Assembly (NCBI GenBank): GCA_025465095.1
Contig: JAODME010000015.1
Location: forward strand, 1-64,000
DNA from: Microbacteriaceae bacterium
Lineage (GTDB): Bacteria; Actinomycetota; Actinomycetes; Actinomycetales; Microbacteriaceae
Length of the DNA: 64,000 nucleotides
Reading direction: 5' to 3'
This document shows, one piece after another, positions 48,483 through 57,476 of the stretch. The position numbers were made by a program, and so were the translations under genes. The first letter of the stretch is position 1, and each line of letters begins with the position of its first letter. Below the pieces are notes generated by a model that worked only from the letters and a program-made list of their open reading frames with translations, was not told where the DNA came from and ran no database searches.

Positions 48483-49370
48483 ATGAGGGTCCTCGTGTCC
48501 GGGGCATCCGGACTCATCGGCACCGAGCTCGTGCGCCAGTTGCGTGAGGACGGCCACGACGTGCAGCGGCTCGTGCGGCGGCAGCCCCAGGCGGCGGACG
48601 AGCACAACTGGGCGCCGAGCGCCGGCATGATCGACGCGAACCTGATGGATGCGACGGATGCCGTCGTCAACCTCTCGGGAGCGTCGCTCGGCAGGATCCC
48701 GTGGACCTCCGGCTACAAGAAGAAGATTCTCGAGTCGAGGATCAAGACGACGGAAGCGCTCGCGGAGGCGATGAGCCGGGCGGCGAGGCCCCCGTCGGTG
48801 TTCCTCAGCGCGTCGGCCGTAGGGATCTACGGCGACCGGCCGGCGGACCGGCTCGCCGACGGCGCGCAGCGCGGCACCGGTTTCCTCGCCGACGTCGTCG
48901 ACACCTGGGAGCAGACAGCCGCGATCCGCCCGGAATCCACGCGTCTGGTGAACTTCCGCACCGGAATCGTCGTCGGCAGGGGCGGGGCGCTCGCAGCGCT
49001 GCTGCGCGTCACAAAGCTCGGCCTCGGCTCCCGGTTCGCGTCCGGCGGACAGCACTGGCCGTGGATCAGCCTCTACGACGAGGCCGCCGCGATCCGTCAC
49101 CTGCTCACGTCCTCGCTGCGCGGACCCGTCAATCTCGCCGGTCCCGCTTCCGCGACATCCGACCGACTGACGGCCTATCTCGCGAAGCGACTGCACCGCC
49201 CGTACGCATTCGTGCTGCCGGAGACCGTTGTTTCGGCCGGGATGGGCGAGGCCGGACGCGAATTGCTGCTGGCGAGCCAGAAGGTGGTGCCGACGAAGCT
49301 GCTCGCTGACGGGTTCGAGTTCCGGCACGAGAGCGTCGAGGCGGCGATCGACGCACTGATTCCGAGGTAG
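48483..49370 (+). CDS. TIGR01777-type (SDR39U1) NAD-dependent epimerase
   Basis: From the ATG at 48483 it has 295 residues: nucleotide-binding SGASGLIGTELVRQL, VVNLSGASLGRIPW, SASAVGIYGDRP and a C-terminal conserved region. This extended SDR family is named epimerase but its substrate is unknown. Another in-frame start at 48462 is possible but adds only a short unrelated leader. Confidence 0.82.
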   Translation: MRVLVSGASGLIGTELVRQLREDGHDVQRLVRRQPQAADEHNWAPSAGMIDANLMDATDAVVNLSGASLGRIPWTSGYKKKILESRIKTTEALAEAMSRAARPPSVFLSASAVGIYGDRPADRLADGAQRGTGFLADVVDTWEQTAAIRPESTRLVNFRTGIVVGRGGALAALLRVTKLGLGSRFASGGQHWPWISLYDEAAAIRHLLTSSLRGPVNLAGPASATSDRLTAYLAKRLHRPYAFVLPETVVSAGMGEAGRELLLASQKVVPTKLLADGFEFRHESVEAAIDALIPR

Positions 49371-49378
49371 CGCGCGGC

Positions 49379-49831
49379 TCAGTCGGCCGCGGCGCTTCCG
49401 CGGTTCAAGGCGATAGCACGGCGGATCGACTGCCTGGCCCGACGGCGATCGCCACAGGCGTCGTAGGCGAGGCCTAGCTTGAACCAGTTTCTCCAACTGT
49501 CGGGATCGCTCTCCACCGCGGCCTGGTGGATCGGGAACTCAGCATCTGCGGCGCTGCGCACGGGTCGTCCGCTCGGCCTGCGGGGAAGCGTAACGCCCGG
49601 CAGGTCGCCCTCGCCCGCGAGGATGCCACCGAGGCGCTGACTGCGGATGCCGAACAGCACCTCTGCGACGAGGGCCCATCCGCCGAGGAGCGGAAGCACG
49701 AGAAGCGCGATACCGATCCCGGCGGCGACTGCGTTGTCGACGGAAAACAGCCGGAACGCGAGCTGAGTGACGAGGAATAGGTAGAGAAGGAGAAGCAGCG
49801 CCATGACCCCCGCGCCGATAAGTCCCTTCAC
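49379..49831 (-). CDS. Membrane protein with a TPR-like C-terminus
   Basis: A 150-residue protein. Residues 1-25 and 33-60 are hydrophobic, so two membrane helices are likely. The C-terminal part (about 105-140, SDPDSWRNWFKLGLAYDACGDRRRARQSIRRAIAL) is a single TPR-like motif. Its start overlaps the dapB stop (ATGA). I do not recognise a named family; a link to wall synthesis is only suggested by the neighbours. Confidence 0.65.
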   Translation of the reverse strand: MKGLIGAGVMALLLLLYLFLVTQLAFRLFSVDNAVAAGIGIALLVLPLLGGWALVAEVLFGIRSQRLGGILAGEGDLPGVTLPRRPSGRPVRSAADAEFPIHQAAVESDPDSWRNWFKLGLAYDACGDRRRARQSIRRAIALNRGSAAAD

Positions 49832-50574
49832 TGCGGGCCCCGTTGACCGAGGTCGATGAGCTTGTCGAGCCCGACGGTCACGCCGCGCGCCGTCCTGGTG
49901 GCGCGGAGGGCCAGGAGGATGCCCGCCTCGTAGGAACTGGGGGCGAGCGTCTCGTGGCTGAGCGTGAGTACCTCACCGTTGCCGCCGAACACGACGTCCT
50001 GCCTCGCGACGACACCCTGCATGCGCAGGCTGTGGATCGGGATGCTCGACACCTGCTGGCCGCGCGCCCGCTGGTCGGTGTGCGGCGCGAGCACCGGACC
50101 GAGTTCCGCCCTGGCGTTGCCCATCAGCTCGGCCGTGCGCACTGCGGTGCCGGACGGCGAGTCGATCTTCGAGGCGTGATGCGTCTCGACGATCTCGATC
50201 GAGTCGAAGAACCGAGCCGCCATCGTCGCAAAGGCCGTCGCGAGCACGGACCCGATCGAGAAGTTCGGAATGATGACCACGCCGAGGGCGAGGTTCCCGT
50301 TGATCTTGCTCTCGAGCGAGGCGATCCGCTCGCTCGACCAGCCGCTCGTGCCGACGAGGACGCTGATGCCGTGGGCGACCGCGAACTCGACCACCCCCTG
50401 GCTGACACCCGGCAGGGTGACGTCCACCGCGACGTCGGCGCCGAGCATCTCGGCGAGTTCGGCCTGCGAGTCGAGCTGCGCGACGAGTTCGAAGTCCGGA
50501 GCCTCCTGCACGATCCGCGAGACGAGCTGGCCCAGCCTGCCGGTTGCGCCGACCACGGCCACCTTCGTTGTCAT
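49828..50574 (-). CDS. dapB: 4-hydroxy-tetrahydrodipicolinate reductase
   Basis: NAD(P)H reductase of the diaminopimelate pathway. The 248 residues carry VVGATGRLGQLV, THHASKIDSPSGTA (catalytic His/Lys region) and NFSIGSV. Start ATG with TAGATT 6 bases upstream. Confidence 0.95.
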   Translation of the reverse strand: MTTKVAVVGATGRLGQLVSRIVQEAPDFELVAQLDSQAELAEMLGADVAVDVTLPGVSQGVVEFAVAHGISVLVGTSGWSSERIASLESKINGNLALGVVIIPNFSIGSVLATAFATMAARFFDSIEIVETHHASKIDSPSGTAVRTAELMGNARAELGPVLAPHTDQRARGQQVSSIPIHSLRMQGVVARQDVVFGGNGEVLTLSHETLAPSSYEAGILLALRATRTARGVTVGLDKLIDLGQRGPQ

Positions 50575-50580
50575 CCGCTC

Positions 50581-50586
50581 AATCTA
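50581..50586 (-). promoter_or_regulatory. -10 box of leaderless dapB
   Basis: TAGATT, 6 bases before the ATG, minus strand. Confidence 0.55.
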
Positions 50587-50616
50587 CCAAGCCGGTGCAC
50601 CGCTCAGGTCGCGTCC

Positions 50617-50622
50617 TAGTCT
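50617..50622 (+). promoter_or_regulatory. -10 box of the leaderless GNAT gene
   Basis: TAGTCT, 7 bases before the ATG at 50630. The divergent dapB and GNAT starts are 55 bases apart. Confidence 0.55.
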
Positions 50623-50629
50623 GGATGGC

Positions 50630-51115
50630 ATGGTCAGCTACCGTGAGGCGTCGGTCGCGGATGACGCGGCACTCGCCCTCCTCGCCGAGTACTTCTCCGC
50701 CCGTGCGGAGGCATTTCCCGCGAACATGGGCGAGTACCGCAGGACCTTTCCCGATCCGGAAGAGTTTGTTCCGCCGAACGGCGTCTTCCTGCTCGTCGAG
50801 GGAGAGGATCTGGCCGGCGAGGCCGCGGACGTCGGATGCGGCGGCATCCGGTCGCTGCCCGGAGCGGCGGGAACTGCCAGATTCGAGGTGAAGCACGTCT
50901 GGCTGCAGCCTCATGTGCGCGGCACGGGCTTGGGCAGGAGCCTGCTCGAGGAACTCGAGGCGAGGGCGCGAGCGTTCGGGGCGACAGAACTCGTGCTCGA
51001 CACCAACGCTTCGCAGCAGGAGGCGACGAATCTGTACCGCAGCAGCGGCTTCGTCGAGGTCGCTCCCTACAACGACAACCCGAACGCGACGCACTGGTTC
51101 GCGAAGAGCCTTTAG
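50630..51115 (+). CDS. GNAT-family N-acetyltransferase
   Basis: From the ATG at 50630 it has 161 residues: acetyl-CoA loop in LQPHVRGTGLGRSLLEELE (motif A with RGTGLG) and ELVLDTNASQQEATNLYRSSGFVEV (motif B). Substrate unknown. Its stop lies directly against the stop of the convergent phosphatase gene (51116). Confidence 0.88.
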   Translation: MVSYREASVADDAALALLAEYFSARAEAFPANMGEYRRTFPDPEEFVPPNGVFLLVEGEDLAGEAADVGCGGIRSLPGAAGTARFEVKHVWLQPHVRGTGLGRSLLEELEARARAFGATELVLDTNASQQEATNLYRSSGFVEVAPYNDNPNATHWFAKSL

Positions 51116-51718
51116 CTAGAGCGGCTGCGGAACCGGCAGACCTGTGCGCAACTCGACCGGCAGGTGCGCCAGGTCGTTGTGGGTGATGAGCTCGGGGGAC
51201 TTGACCGACCGGACCCGGATGATGGTGAGTCCGCAGTTGGCCTGGTTGGTTCCCATCCACCGCCAGGCCGGCGCCTCGAACACCTCGCGCACGAACCAGC
51301 CGATGACGAAGTTGTGCGTGATGAGGAGATCGTGACGGTCCTCGAGCGACGGGGCGAGCCACTCCGCGACGGCATCGGTCATCTGCGCCTGGCCGGCTTC
51401 GACCTCAGCCTCGGTGACCGAACCGAAGAATGGCTGAAAACCCTGCGGCATGTCGGGAGTGGCGCCGGAGGGGATGCAGTCGAACAGCAGGGCGGACGGC
51501 ACCGGTTCGAGGCTCGGCATGCTCTCGGTCATGATGCGCGCCGTCTCGGCGGCTCGCTGCAGCGGCGAGTGCCACGCTCCCGTGAACGGCACACCGCTCA
51601 ACCGGTCGGCGATCGCTCTCGCCTGGCGCTTGCCGCGTTCCGAGAGCGGGCCGTCGTCGACACCGTGCTCGGCATCCTGGTGCTCGCCGTGACGAACGAG
51701 ATAGAGGAAATGGGACAT
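51116..51718 (-). CDS. Histidine phosphatase (phosphoglycerate-mutase-like)
   Basis: A 200-residue enzyme with the phosphohistidine motif RHGE (9-12) and the second motif in LLITHNFVIGW. Also WHSPLQRAAETARI. Substrate unknown; the family includes phosphatases for sugar phosphates and lipid precursors. It starts 6 bases after the M16 stop, thus probably one mRNA. Confidence 0.88.
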   Translation of the reverse strand: MSHFLYLVRHGEHQDAEHGVDDGPLSERGKRQARAIADRLSGVPFTGAWHSPLQRAAETARIMTESMPSLEPVPSALLFDCIPSGATPDMPQGFQPFFGSVTEAEVEAGQAQMTDAVAEWLAPSLEDRHDLLITHNFVIGWFVREVFEAPAWRWMGTNQANCGLTIIRVRSVKSPELITHNDLAHLPVELRTGLPVPQPL

Positions 51719-51724
51719 CGGTTC

Positions 51725-53071
51725 CTAGCGTGCTGTGGCGAGGCCGGCGAGAAGGGACTGATCGATCGTTCCGACGGCGGCGATGGAGAGTGGCCTGTCG
51801 ACGAGTTCGGCCGCGAGCTCCTGCACGTCATGGACCGTTACGCGAGACAGTCGGCGCAGTGCCTCGTCGAGGTCCACGAACTCGCCGAGAGTGATCTCCG
51901 AACGGCCGAGCCGCGACATCCGGGTATCGGAGTCCTCCAGGGCGAGCGCGGAGGCGCCGCTCAACTGGCCGACCGCGCGCCGCATCTCCTCGTCGGTGAT
52001 GCCGTCCGCCGCGAGCCGCCGAAACTCGCCGAGCAGAAGCTCAGACACCTGTTCGAGCTTCGTGGGTGAGCACCCGGCGTAGATTCCGAACAGCCCGGCG
52101 TCGGAATAGCCCGGTGAGAAGGAGTAGACCGAGTAGGCCAGTCCACGCTTCTCGCGGACCTCCTGGAACAGGCGCGACGACATCCCGCCACCGAACACCG
52201 AGTTGAGCACGGCCATGGTCGAGCGGCGTTCGTCGTTCGAGGGCAGTCCCGCGACGCCGAGCAGGACGTTCGCCTGCTCGATGGGGCGCTGTGCGACGAC
52301 CAGTTCCGCCCCCCGCTCGATCGGATTGCGCACCGCGGTGCGCCGCTCGACGGGAGCGGATTCGATCGCCAGATCCCAGTCGGCAGCGCGAAGGGCGCGT
52401 TCGACTCCGGCGACGAGTTCGTCGTGATCGACCGCGCCCGCGACCGTGATCACGAGGTCCTGCGGCCGGTAGTTCTGCCGGTAGTGGCTCCAGACAGCGT
52501 CTCTCGTGGCCTCCCCGATCGTCTCGGGGCTGCCGCCGATGGGACGGGCGAGTGGATGTTCGCCGAAGACTGCCTCGAACAGACGCTCCCCCGCCACATC
52601 CGACGGATCGTCGTCCGCCATCGCGAGCTCCTCGAGGATGACGCCGCGTTCCGTCTCGAACTCCTCCCTGTCGAGCAAGGATGAGGTGAGCATGTCGGCG
52701 ATAACGTTGACGGCCATCGGAAGATCGCGATCCTGCACCTTCGCGTAATAGCAGGTGTATTCCTTCGCGGTCATGGCGTTGTGTTCGCCGCCGACAGCGT
52801 CGAAGCTCACGGCGATATCGAGGGCGCTTCGCGTCGTGGTGCCCTTGAAAAGCAGGTGCTCGAGGAAGTGGGTGGAGCCGAAGGTTCCCGGCGATTCGTC
52901 CCTCGACCCGACCGCGACCCAGTAGCCGATGGTGGCGCTTCGAGCGCCGGGCACTCGCTCGCTCAGGATCCGAACACCACTCCGCAGAACGCTCCGCCTC
53001 ACGAGCGCATCCCCGGATGCGGTGAAGGTGAGGTCGGCGAGGCCGAGGGGTAATTTCACTGCGCCGCTCAT
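51725..53071 (-). CDS. M16 zinc peptidase
   Basis: The 448 residues include the inverted zinc motif HFLEH (68-72, catalytic Glu71) and a downstream Glu-rich helix ETERGVILEELAMADDDPSDV. In other actinobacteria this gene (pepR-like) follows pnp; here a block of about 5.4 kb lies between. Start ATG with TAAGCT 7 bases upstream. Confidence 0.93.
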   Translation of the reverse strand: MSGAVKLPLGLADLTFTASGDALVRRSVLRSGVRILSERVPGARSATIGYWVAVGSRDESPGTFGSTHFLEHLLFKGTTTRSALDIAVSFDAVGGEHNAMTAKEYTCYYAKVQDRDLPMAVNVIADMLTSSLLDREEFETERGVILEELAMADDDPSDVAGERLFEAVFGEHPLARPIGGSPETIGEATRDAVWSHYRQNYRPQDLVITVAGAVDHDELVAGVERALRAADWDLAIESAPVERRTAVRNPIERGAELVVAQRPIEQANVLLGVAGLPSNDERRSTMAVLNSVFGGGMSSRLFQEVREKRGLAYSVYSFSPGYSDAGLFGIYAGCSPTKLEQVSELLLGEFRRLAADGITDEEMRRAVGQLSGASALALEDSDTRMSRLGRSEITLGEFVDLDEALRRLSRVTVHDVQELAAELVDRPLSIAAVGTIDQSLLAGLATAR

Positions 53072-53078
53072 TGCCCCG

Positions 53079-53084
53079 AGCTTA
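53079..53084 (-). promoter_or_regulatory. -10 box of leaderless M16 gene
   Basis: TAAGCT, 7 bases before the ATG, minus strand. Confidence 0.5.
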
Positions 53085-53137
53085 CGTCAGGTGCAGCCGC
53101 ATCTGCGGATCGCTAACCGGATGATCGTACTCCAGAG

Positions 53138-53169
53138 GACAAACAGACTTTTCTGTCTGCCCGTTTGTC
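53138..53169. promoter_or_regulatory. Likely operator of the TetR-type regulator
   Basis: Nested inverted repeats: outer GACAAAC (53138-53144) / GTTTGTC (53163-53169), inner CAGAC (53144-53148) / GTCTG (53155-53159). They lie in the divergent region between the M16 gene and the TetR gene. Confidence 0.5.
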
Positions 53170-53220
53170 TGCTACCTTCGAAGTGCGCCGTCGCCCCCGG
53201 AGTCGGCGCATCGCAGTAAA

Positions 53221-53325
53221 CCGCAAGCCCGAAACTTGCGGAGCACGAAGCCGGTTCCCCTGTGACCGGTCCTGCTACCTCAACACCCTTGGAACACCTA
53301 GGCTCTTGAGGACGATTAGTTGAGG
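53221..53325 (+). other. Structured leader of the TetR-type gene
   Basis: Hairpins CCGCAAG/CTTGCGG (53221-53241) and CCGGT/ACCGG (near 53251-53269), and a CCTCAAC (53278-53284) / GTTGAGG (53319-53325) pair that would cover the ribosome site GGGAG. Could be regulatory; no known riboswitch was recognised. Confidence 0.4.
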
Positions 53326-53335
53326 GAGCCACGCT

Positions 53336-53950
53336 GTGTCGGTCGTCGATCCTGATCCGACCGCACAGCGTGCCCCGGAGCCCCAAGGCGGACACGGGCC
53401 CGGCGCGAAACTGCGGATCCTGGAAACGGCGAACCGCCTGTTCTACGAGGAAGGCATCCACTCGGTGGGGGTGGACAAGCTCATCAGCGCGTCGGCGGTG
53501 ACCAAGGCCACGTTCTACAAGCATTACGGGGCGAAAGACAAGCTCATCCTCGAGTACCTCAAGGATCGCCACCGCGCCGTCGAGGAGTATTTCACGCAGC
53601 ACGACGTGAACGGTGCGCAACCACTGCAGGTGCTCCGGGGTCTGATCGAATCGGTCAGTCAAGAGATCCATCGCCCCCGGTTCCGGGGCTGCCCATTCAT
53701 CAATGCGGCTGCGGAGTTCTCGGATCCCCGACATCCGGCGCGACAGCTCATCGAGGAGCACCGGGACTGGTACACCGAGAAGCTCACCGAGCTGCTGCGC
53801 GCCGCCGGGCATCCCATGGCGGGAGACGCGGCAGACGAGATCCTGCTCGCGAGGGACGGCGCGATGACCGGCGGCTACGCCGGCGATCCGGTCTCCGCGA
53901 CCGCGGCCCTGCACCGCGCCTTCGACCGGATTCTCCGCGAGATCCCCTGA
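53336..53950 (+). CDS. TetR-family transcription regulator
   Basis: The 204 residues begin with a GTG (GGGAG 7 bases upstream). Helix-turn-helix: AKLRILETANRLFYEEGIHSVGVDKLISASAVTKATFYKHYGAKDKLI (about 24-71). The C-terminal ligand domain has the YsiA/TetR-like pattern GCPFINAAAEFSDPRHPARQLI. Targets are probably the nearby genes, including itself through the operator at 53138-53169. Ligand unknown. Confidence 0.9.
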   Translation: MSVVDPDPTAQRAPEPQGGHGPGAKLRILETANRLFYEEGIHSVGVDKLISASAVTKATFYKHYGAKDKLILEYLKDRHRAVEEYFTQHDVNGAQPLQVLRGLIESVSQEIHRPRFRGCPFINAAAEFSDPRHPARQLIEEHRDWYTEKLTELLRAAGHPMAGDAADEILLARDGAMTGGYAGDPVSATAALHRAFDRILREIP

Positions 53951-53980
53951 GCCCGAAGCTGACTCGGGGGCAGAGCCGAC

Positions 53981-54988
53981 TTAGGCGGAGACGCGATCGA
54001 GGTCGGCGACCTGATGACGGGTCAGCTGCACGGTGGCGGCGGCCATGAGGTCGAGCACCTGGTCGGGAGCGCTCGCGCTCGCCACGGGCGCGACCACGTT
54101 CGGCTTCGTGAGCAGCCAGGCCAGCGCGATGGTCGCCGGCGCCACCTGCTGTTCCTCGGCGACGCGGTCGAGCACCGCCAGGATCTTGAGCCCGCGCCTG
54201 GTGAGGTAGGCGGCAACCTGATGCCCGCGAGAGTGGGCGAGGTCGGCCTTCGAGCGGTACTTGCCGCTGAGGAATCCGCTCGCGAGCGCGAAACGCGGCA
54301 TCACGCCGAGCCGCTGCTGCGCGGCGACCGAGGCGAGGGTTCCCTCGTACTCGCCTCTATGTACCAGGTTGTAGTGATTCTGAACGGCGATGAGCGGGGC
54401 GCACTCCGATTGCGCCGCGATCACGCGCGCTTCGATGAGGCGGTTCCCGGAGTGGTGCGAGGCTCCGAAGTAGCGCACCTTGCCCGCGCCGATCAGGGCG
54501 TCAACGGCGAGCAGGGTCTCCTCGAACGGAACCGTCTCGTCGTCGATGTGCAGATAGAGCAGGTCGATGTGGTCGGTGCGCAGACGCTCGAGCGAGGCGT
54601 GCACGGCCTGCGCTATCGCCTCCTGGGTGACGCCGGGGCTGTCGGCGCTCTTGCCCACCTTCGTCGCGACGACGATATCGGAGCGGTTGCGGCGATCGTG
54701 CATCCAGTTGCCGATCATGGTCTCGCTGCGCCCGGCGGCGTATGAGTCTGCCGTGTCGATGAAGTTGCCCCCGAGCTCGTGATAGCTGTCGAGCACCGAC
54801 TCGGTCGCTGCCGCATCTACTGTCCAGCCGAACACGTTGCCGCCGATCGCGAGCGGGAACACACGTAGGCCGGAATCGCCAACGGTACGGTTCCTCAACA
54901 GGATCGGACCGGTTGCCGGGGTGAACTCGTCGGCGACGGGCCGCACCGAAGCCGCTCGAAACCGCCCGGGCATGCGGGAGATGGTCAC
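53981..54988 (-). CDS. Aldo/keto reductase (AKR, first copy)
   Basis: Barrel NADPH reductase of 335 residues starting at the GTG at 54986-54988, chosen because GAGGAG lies 5 bases upstream. Motifs: GGNFIDTADSYAAGRSETMIG (catalytic Asp/Tyr), HIDLLYLHIDD, YFGASHHSGN, ALAWLLTKPNVVAPVASAS. Substrate unknown. The C-terminal part is typical; the N-terminal 20 residues are uncertain. Confidence 0.85.
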   Translation of the reverse strand: MTISRMPGRFRAASVRPVADEFTPATGPILLRNRTVGDSGLRVFPLAIGGNVFGWTVDAAATESVLDSYHELGGNFIDTADSYAAGRSETMIGNWMHDRRNRSDIVVATKVGKSADSPGVTQEAIAQAVHASLERLRTDHIDLLYLHIDDETVPFEETLLAVDALIGAGKVRYFGASHHSGNRLIEARVIAAQSECAPLIAVQNHYNLVHRGEYEGTLASVAAQQRLGVMPRFALASGFLSGKYRSKADLAHSRGHQVAAYLTRRGLKILAVLDRVAEEQQVAPATIALAWLLTKPNVVAPVASASAPDQVLDLMAAATVQLTRHQVADLDRVSA

Positions 54989-55092
54989 GACTACTCCTCG
55001 GGTGAGTATCACGATCGTAGCCAGCGGCTGCCGCCGCCCCAACTGGTTGACAGCGCAGGAGGGTGGGCGCTACGCACCAGTGGGCGAAAAAA

Positions 55093-55120
55093 TCGCCGCC
55101 CTCCGAACGAAGGGCGGCGA
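55093..55120 (-). terminator. Strong intrinsic terminator
   Basis: A perfect 10-bp stem TCGCCGCCCT / AGGGCGGCGA with an 8-base loop, followed on the minus strand by six U (bases 55087-55092). It ends transcription of the small gene 55138-55314 and protects the aldo/keto reductase gene. Confidence 0.85.
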
Positions 55121-55137
55121 GATCGGCGACGAGCGAA

Positions 55138-55314
55138 TCAGCTCCGGCGGGAAACCGCCGGTTCACTTCCCACGATCGCCATGACGAGCATGGCCGCGGC
55201 CGCCGAGACGATCACGGAGTGAACTCCGCGCTCTACGACCCGCTGCACGGTTCCCGGTGCGCGATGCCGAGCTCGCGAAAATGTCAGCCCCCTGTGTGCC
55301 CGATGTCGTGCCAC
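55138..55314 (-). CDS. Small basic single-helix membrane protein
   Basis: A 58-residue frame from the GTG at 55312-55314, behind a G-rich ribosome-like site. Residues 1-30 are Arg/His rich (MARHRAHRG...), then a hydrophobic helix about 33-48 (VIVSAAAAMLVMAIVG) and a short Arg-Ser tail. It ends 17 bases before a strong terminator, which supports it being transcribed. No family recognised; it could also be a chance frame. Confidence 0.5.
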   Translation of the reverse strand: MARHRAHRGLTFSRARHRAPGTVQRVVERGVHSVIVSAAAAMLVMAIVGSEPAVSRRS

Positions 55315-55578
55315 GTCGTTTCCCCCCGAATCGCACCCCTCTGTGTGCTGACTCAAAGTCTCACTCTTTACTCGATAGTTAGGTAGACGACACGCCAGCA
55401 ATCCCGATACGAAGCTCAAAACTCCCCCACCCGTAGTCGCGGCAGCGGGAAACACCCGATGCGCGGCCGCCTCAGAGCCTCGCCCGCCAGCGCACCGCTT
55501 CGTCGCGGGAACGGAAGGCGGTGCACGATAGCTCCATCACGGGCGCGGGTGGCGAGCGCGAGCCCGGTGGCAGCCCGG

Positions 55579-55584
55579 TAGCGT
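55579..55584 (+). promoter_or_regulatory. -10 box of leaderless acyl-CoA ligase gene
   Basis: TAGCGT, 6 bases before the GTG at 55591. Confidence 0.55.
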
Positions 55585-55590
55585 TATTAC

Positions 55591-57276
55591 GTGGATATCA
55601 CCTCCGACCGACCCTGGCTCGCCCACTATGCCGACGGTGTCCCAGCCGACATCGAGCCTCCAACCGAGTCTCTCGCGCAGATGGTCGAGGCCTCCGTGGC
55701 GAGATTCGACCGCAAGGTGGCCCTCGAATTCTTCGGTGCTGAGACGAGCTACCGCGAGCTGGGCAGCCAGATTCTTCGCGCGGCTGAGGGGCTGCGCCGC
55801 CTCGGGGTACGCAAGGGCGACCGGGTGGCGATCGTGCTTCCGAACTGTCCCCAACACGTCGTCGCGTTCTATGCCGTGCTGAGGCTCGGCGCGATCGCGG
55901 TCGAGCACAACCCGCTCTACACCGCTCGGGAAATGCGTCACCAGTTCGAGGATCACGGCGCGCGCGTCGCGATCGTCTGGGACAAAGCGGTCGCGATCGT
56001 GCAGGGAATGCCACCGGATGCCGCGATCGACGCGATCGTCTCGGTCGACCTCACCCGCGCCATGCCCCTGGCCACGCGACTGAAGCTGCGACTGCCGGTT
56101 CCGGCCGCTCGGAAGGCGCGCGCGGCCTTGACCGCTAAGACTCGGGGAACCTTGGCGTGGGGAAAGCTCGTCGACGGCGGGGAGTTGACCGCGGCGCATC
56201 CGCTTCCCTCCGTCGAGGACATCGCGGTGCTGCAGTACACCAGCGGAACGACCGGCTCCCCCAAGGGCGCGATGCTCACCCATTCGAATCTCGCCGCGAA
56301 CGCCGCGCAGGGCCGCGCTTGGGTGCCCGGACTCGTCGAGGGCAGGGAGACCATCTACGCGGTGCTGCCGATGTTCCACGCCTACGGGCTGACTCTGTGC
56401 CTCACCTTCGCGATGAGCATCGGAGCACGGCTCGTGCTTTTTCCTCGCTTCGACGAGGAACTCGTGCTGGCGGCGGCCCGCAAGCACCCGCCCACCTTCC
56501 TGCCGGCAGTACCCCCGATCTACGAGCGTCTCGCCGCCGCGGCGAAGAGCAGAGGCGTCGGACTGACGAGCGTGCGCTTCGCGATCTCCGGCGCGATGAG
56601 TTTGCCGGTCGCGACCGTGAACCTGTGGGAGAAGGTCACGGGCGGCCTGCTCGTCGAGGGTTACGGCCTCACCGAGACCTCCCCCGTCGCGCTGGGCAAC
56701 CCGATCGGATCGACCAGGCGCCCGGGCACGGTGGGAGTGCCGTTCCCGAGCACCGAGATGAGGGTCGTGGATCCGGCTGCTCCGACCGTCGACGTGACGC
56801 CGGGCGAGCGGGGTGAACTGCTCGTGCGCGGGCCGCAGGTGTTCGGCGGCTACTGGAACCGTGAGGACGAAACGAGCGCCGCGCTGCTCGACGGCGGCTG
56901 GTTCCGCACGGGCGACATCGTGACGGTGGACGGCGACGGCTTTGTGAGCGTTGTCGACCGGATCAAGGAACTCATCATCACCGGCGGGTTCAACGTGGCC
57001 CCGTCGGAGGTCGAGGACGCGCTGCGGAGGCATCCATCCGTCGCGGACGCCGCCGTCGTCGGACTGCCGAGATCTGACGGGAGCGAGGATGTCGCCGCCG
57101 CGGTGGTGCTCGCGGACGAGGCGAAGCTCGACGAGGCGAAGCTGCGCGGGTTCTGCCGGGAACACCTCGCCGGCTACAAGGTGCCTTCACGCATCGTCGC
57201 CGTGCCCGAACTTCCGCGGTCGCTCATCGGGAAGGTGCTGCGGCGTCAGGTGCGCGAAGAGCTGCTCGCCGACTGA
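55591..57276 (+). CDS. Long-chain fatty acid-CoA ligase
   Basis: AMP-forming ligase of 561 residues (GTG start). Motifs: AMP-binding YTSGTTGSPKG (216-226), VEGYGLTETSPVA, GWFRTGDIVTVDGDGF, and the C-terminal catalytic Lys in RSLIGKVLRRQ. Activates fatty acids with CoA in the cytoplasm. The N-terminal half is typical of FadD proteins. Confidence 0.92.
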   Translation: MDITSDRPWLAHYADGVPADIEPPTESLAQMVEASVARFDRKVALEFFGAETSYRELGSQILRAAEGLRRLGVRKGDRVAIVLPNCPQHVVAFYAVLRLGAIAVEHNPLYTAREMRHQFEDHGARVAIVWDKAVAIVQGMPPDAAIDAIVSVDLTRAMPLATRLKLRLPVPAARKARAALTAKTRGTLAWGKLVDGGELTAAHPLPSVEDIAVLQYTSGTTGSPKGAMLTHSNLAANAAQGRAWVPGLVEGRETIYAVLPMFHAYGLTLCLTFAMSIGARLVLFPRFDEELVLAAARKHPPTFLPAVPPIYERLAAAAKSRGVGLTSVRFAISGAMSLPVATVNLWEKVTGGLLVEGYGLTETSPVALGNPIGSTRRPGTVGVPFPSTEMRVVDPAAPTVDVTPGERGELLVRGPQVFGGYWNREDETSAALLDGGWFRTGDIVTVDGDGFVSVVDRIKELIITGGFNVAPSEVEDALRRHPSVADAAVVGLPRSDGSEDVAAAVVLADEAKLDEAKLRGFCREHLAGYKVPSRIVAVPELPRSLIGKVLRRQVREELLAD

Positions 57277-57476
57277 GTGCTGCGCGGCTCGGGCGCGAGA
57301 GCGGACTCGCCGAGTGCAGGAATCCGCCTCCAAGGTTCGCGCGCGGACCCGGTCGGTCGAGGCGAATGCATACGCGCGCGCCCCGTATCCGCTGTCACAC
57401 ACCTCGTCAGATTCAGGATGGGCGTCGTCGCGTGCGTGCTTTCCGCGCCTCACGTGCGTCTCGCCGGCACTCGCTT

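Noticed and set aside
53209-53335. A known riboswitch
   Set aside because: I looked for cyclic-di-AMP, SAM, TPP, glycine, fluoride and cobalamin signatures and none fits; only generic hairpins.
55537-57165. 542-residue minus-strand frame
   Set aside because: Antisense of the acyl-CoA ligase gene.
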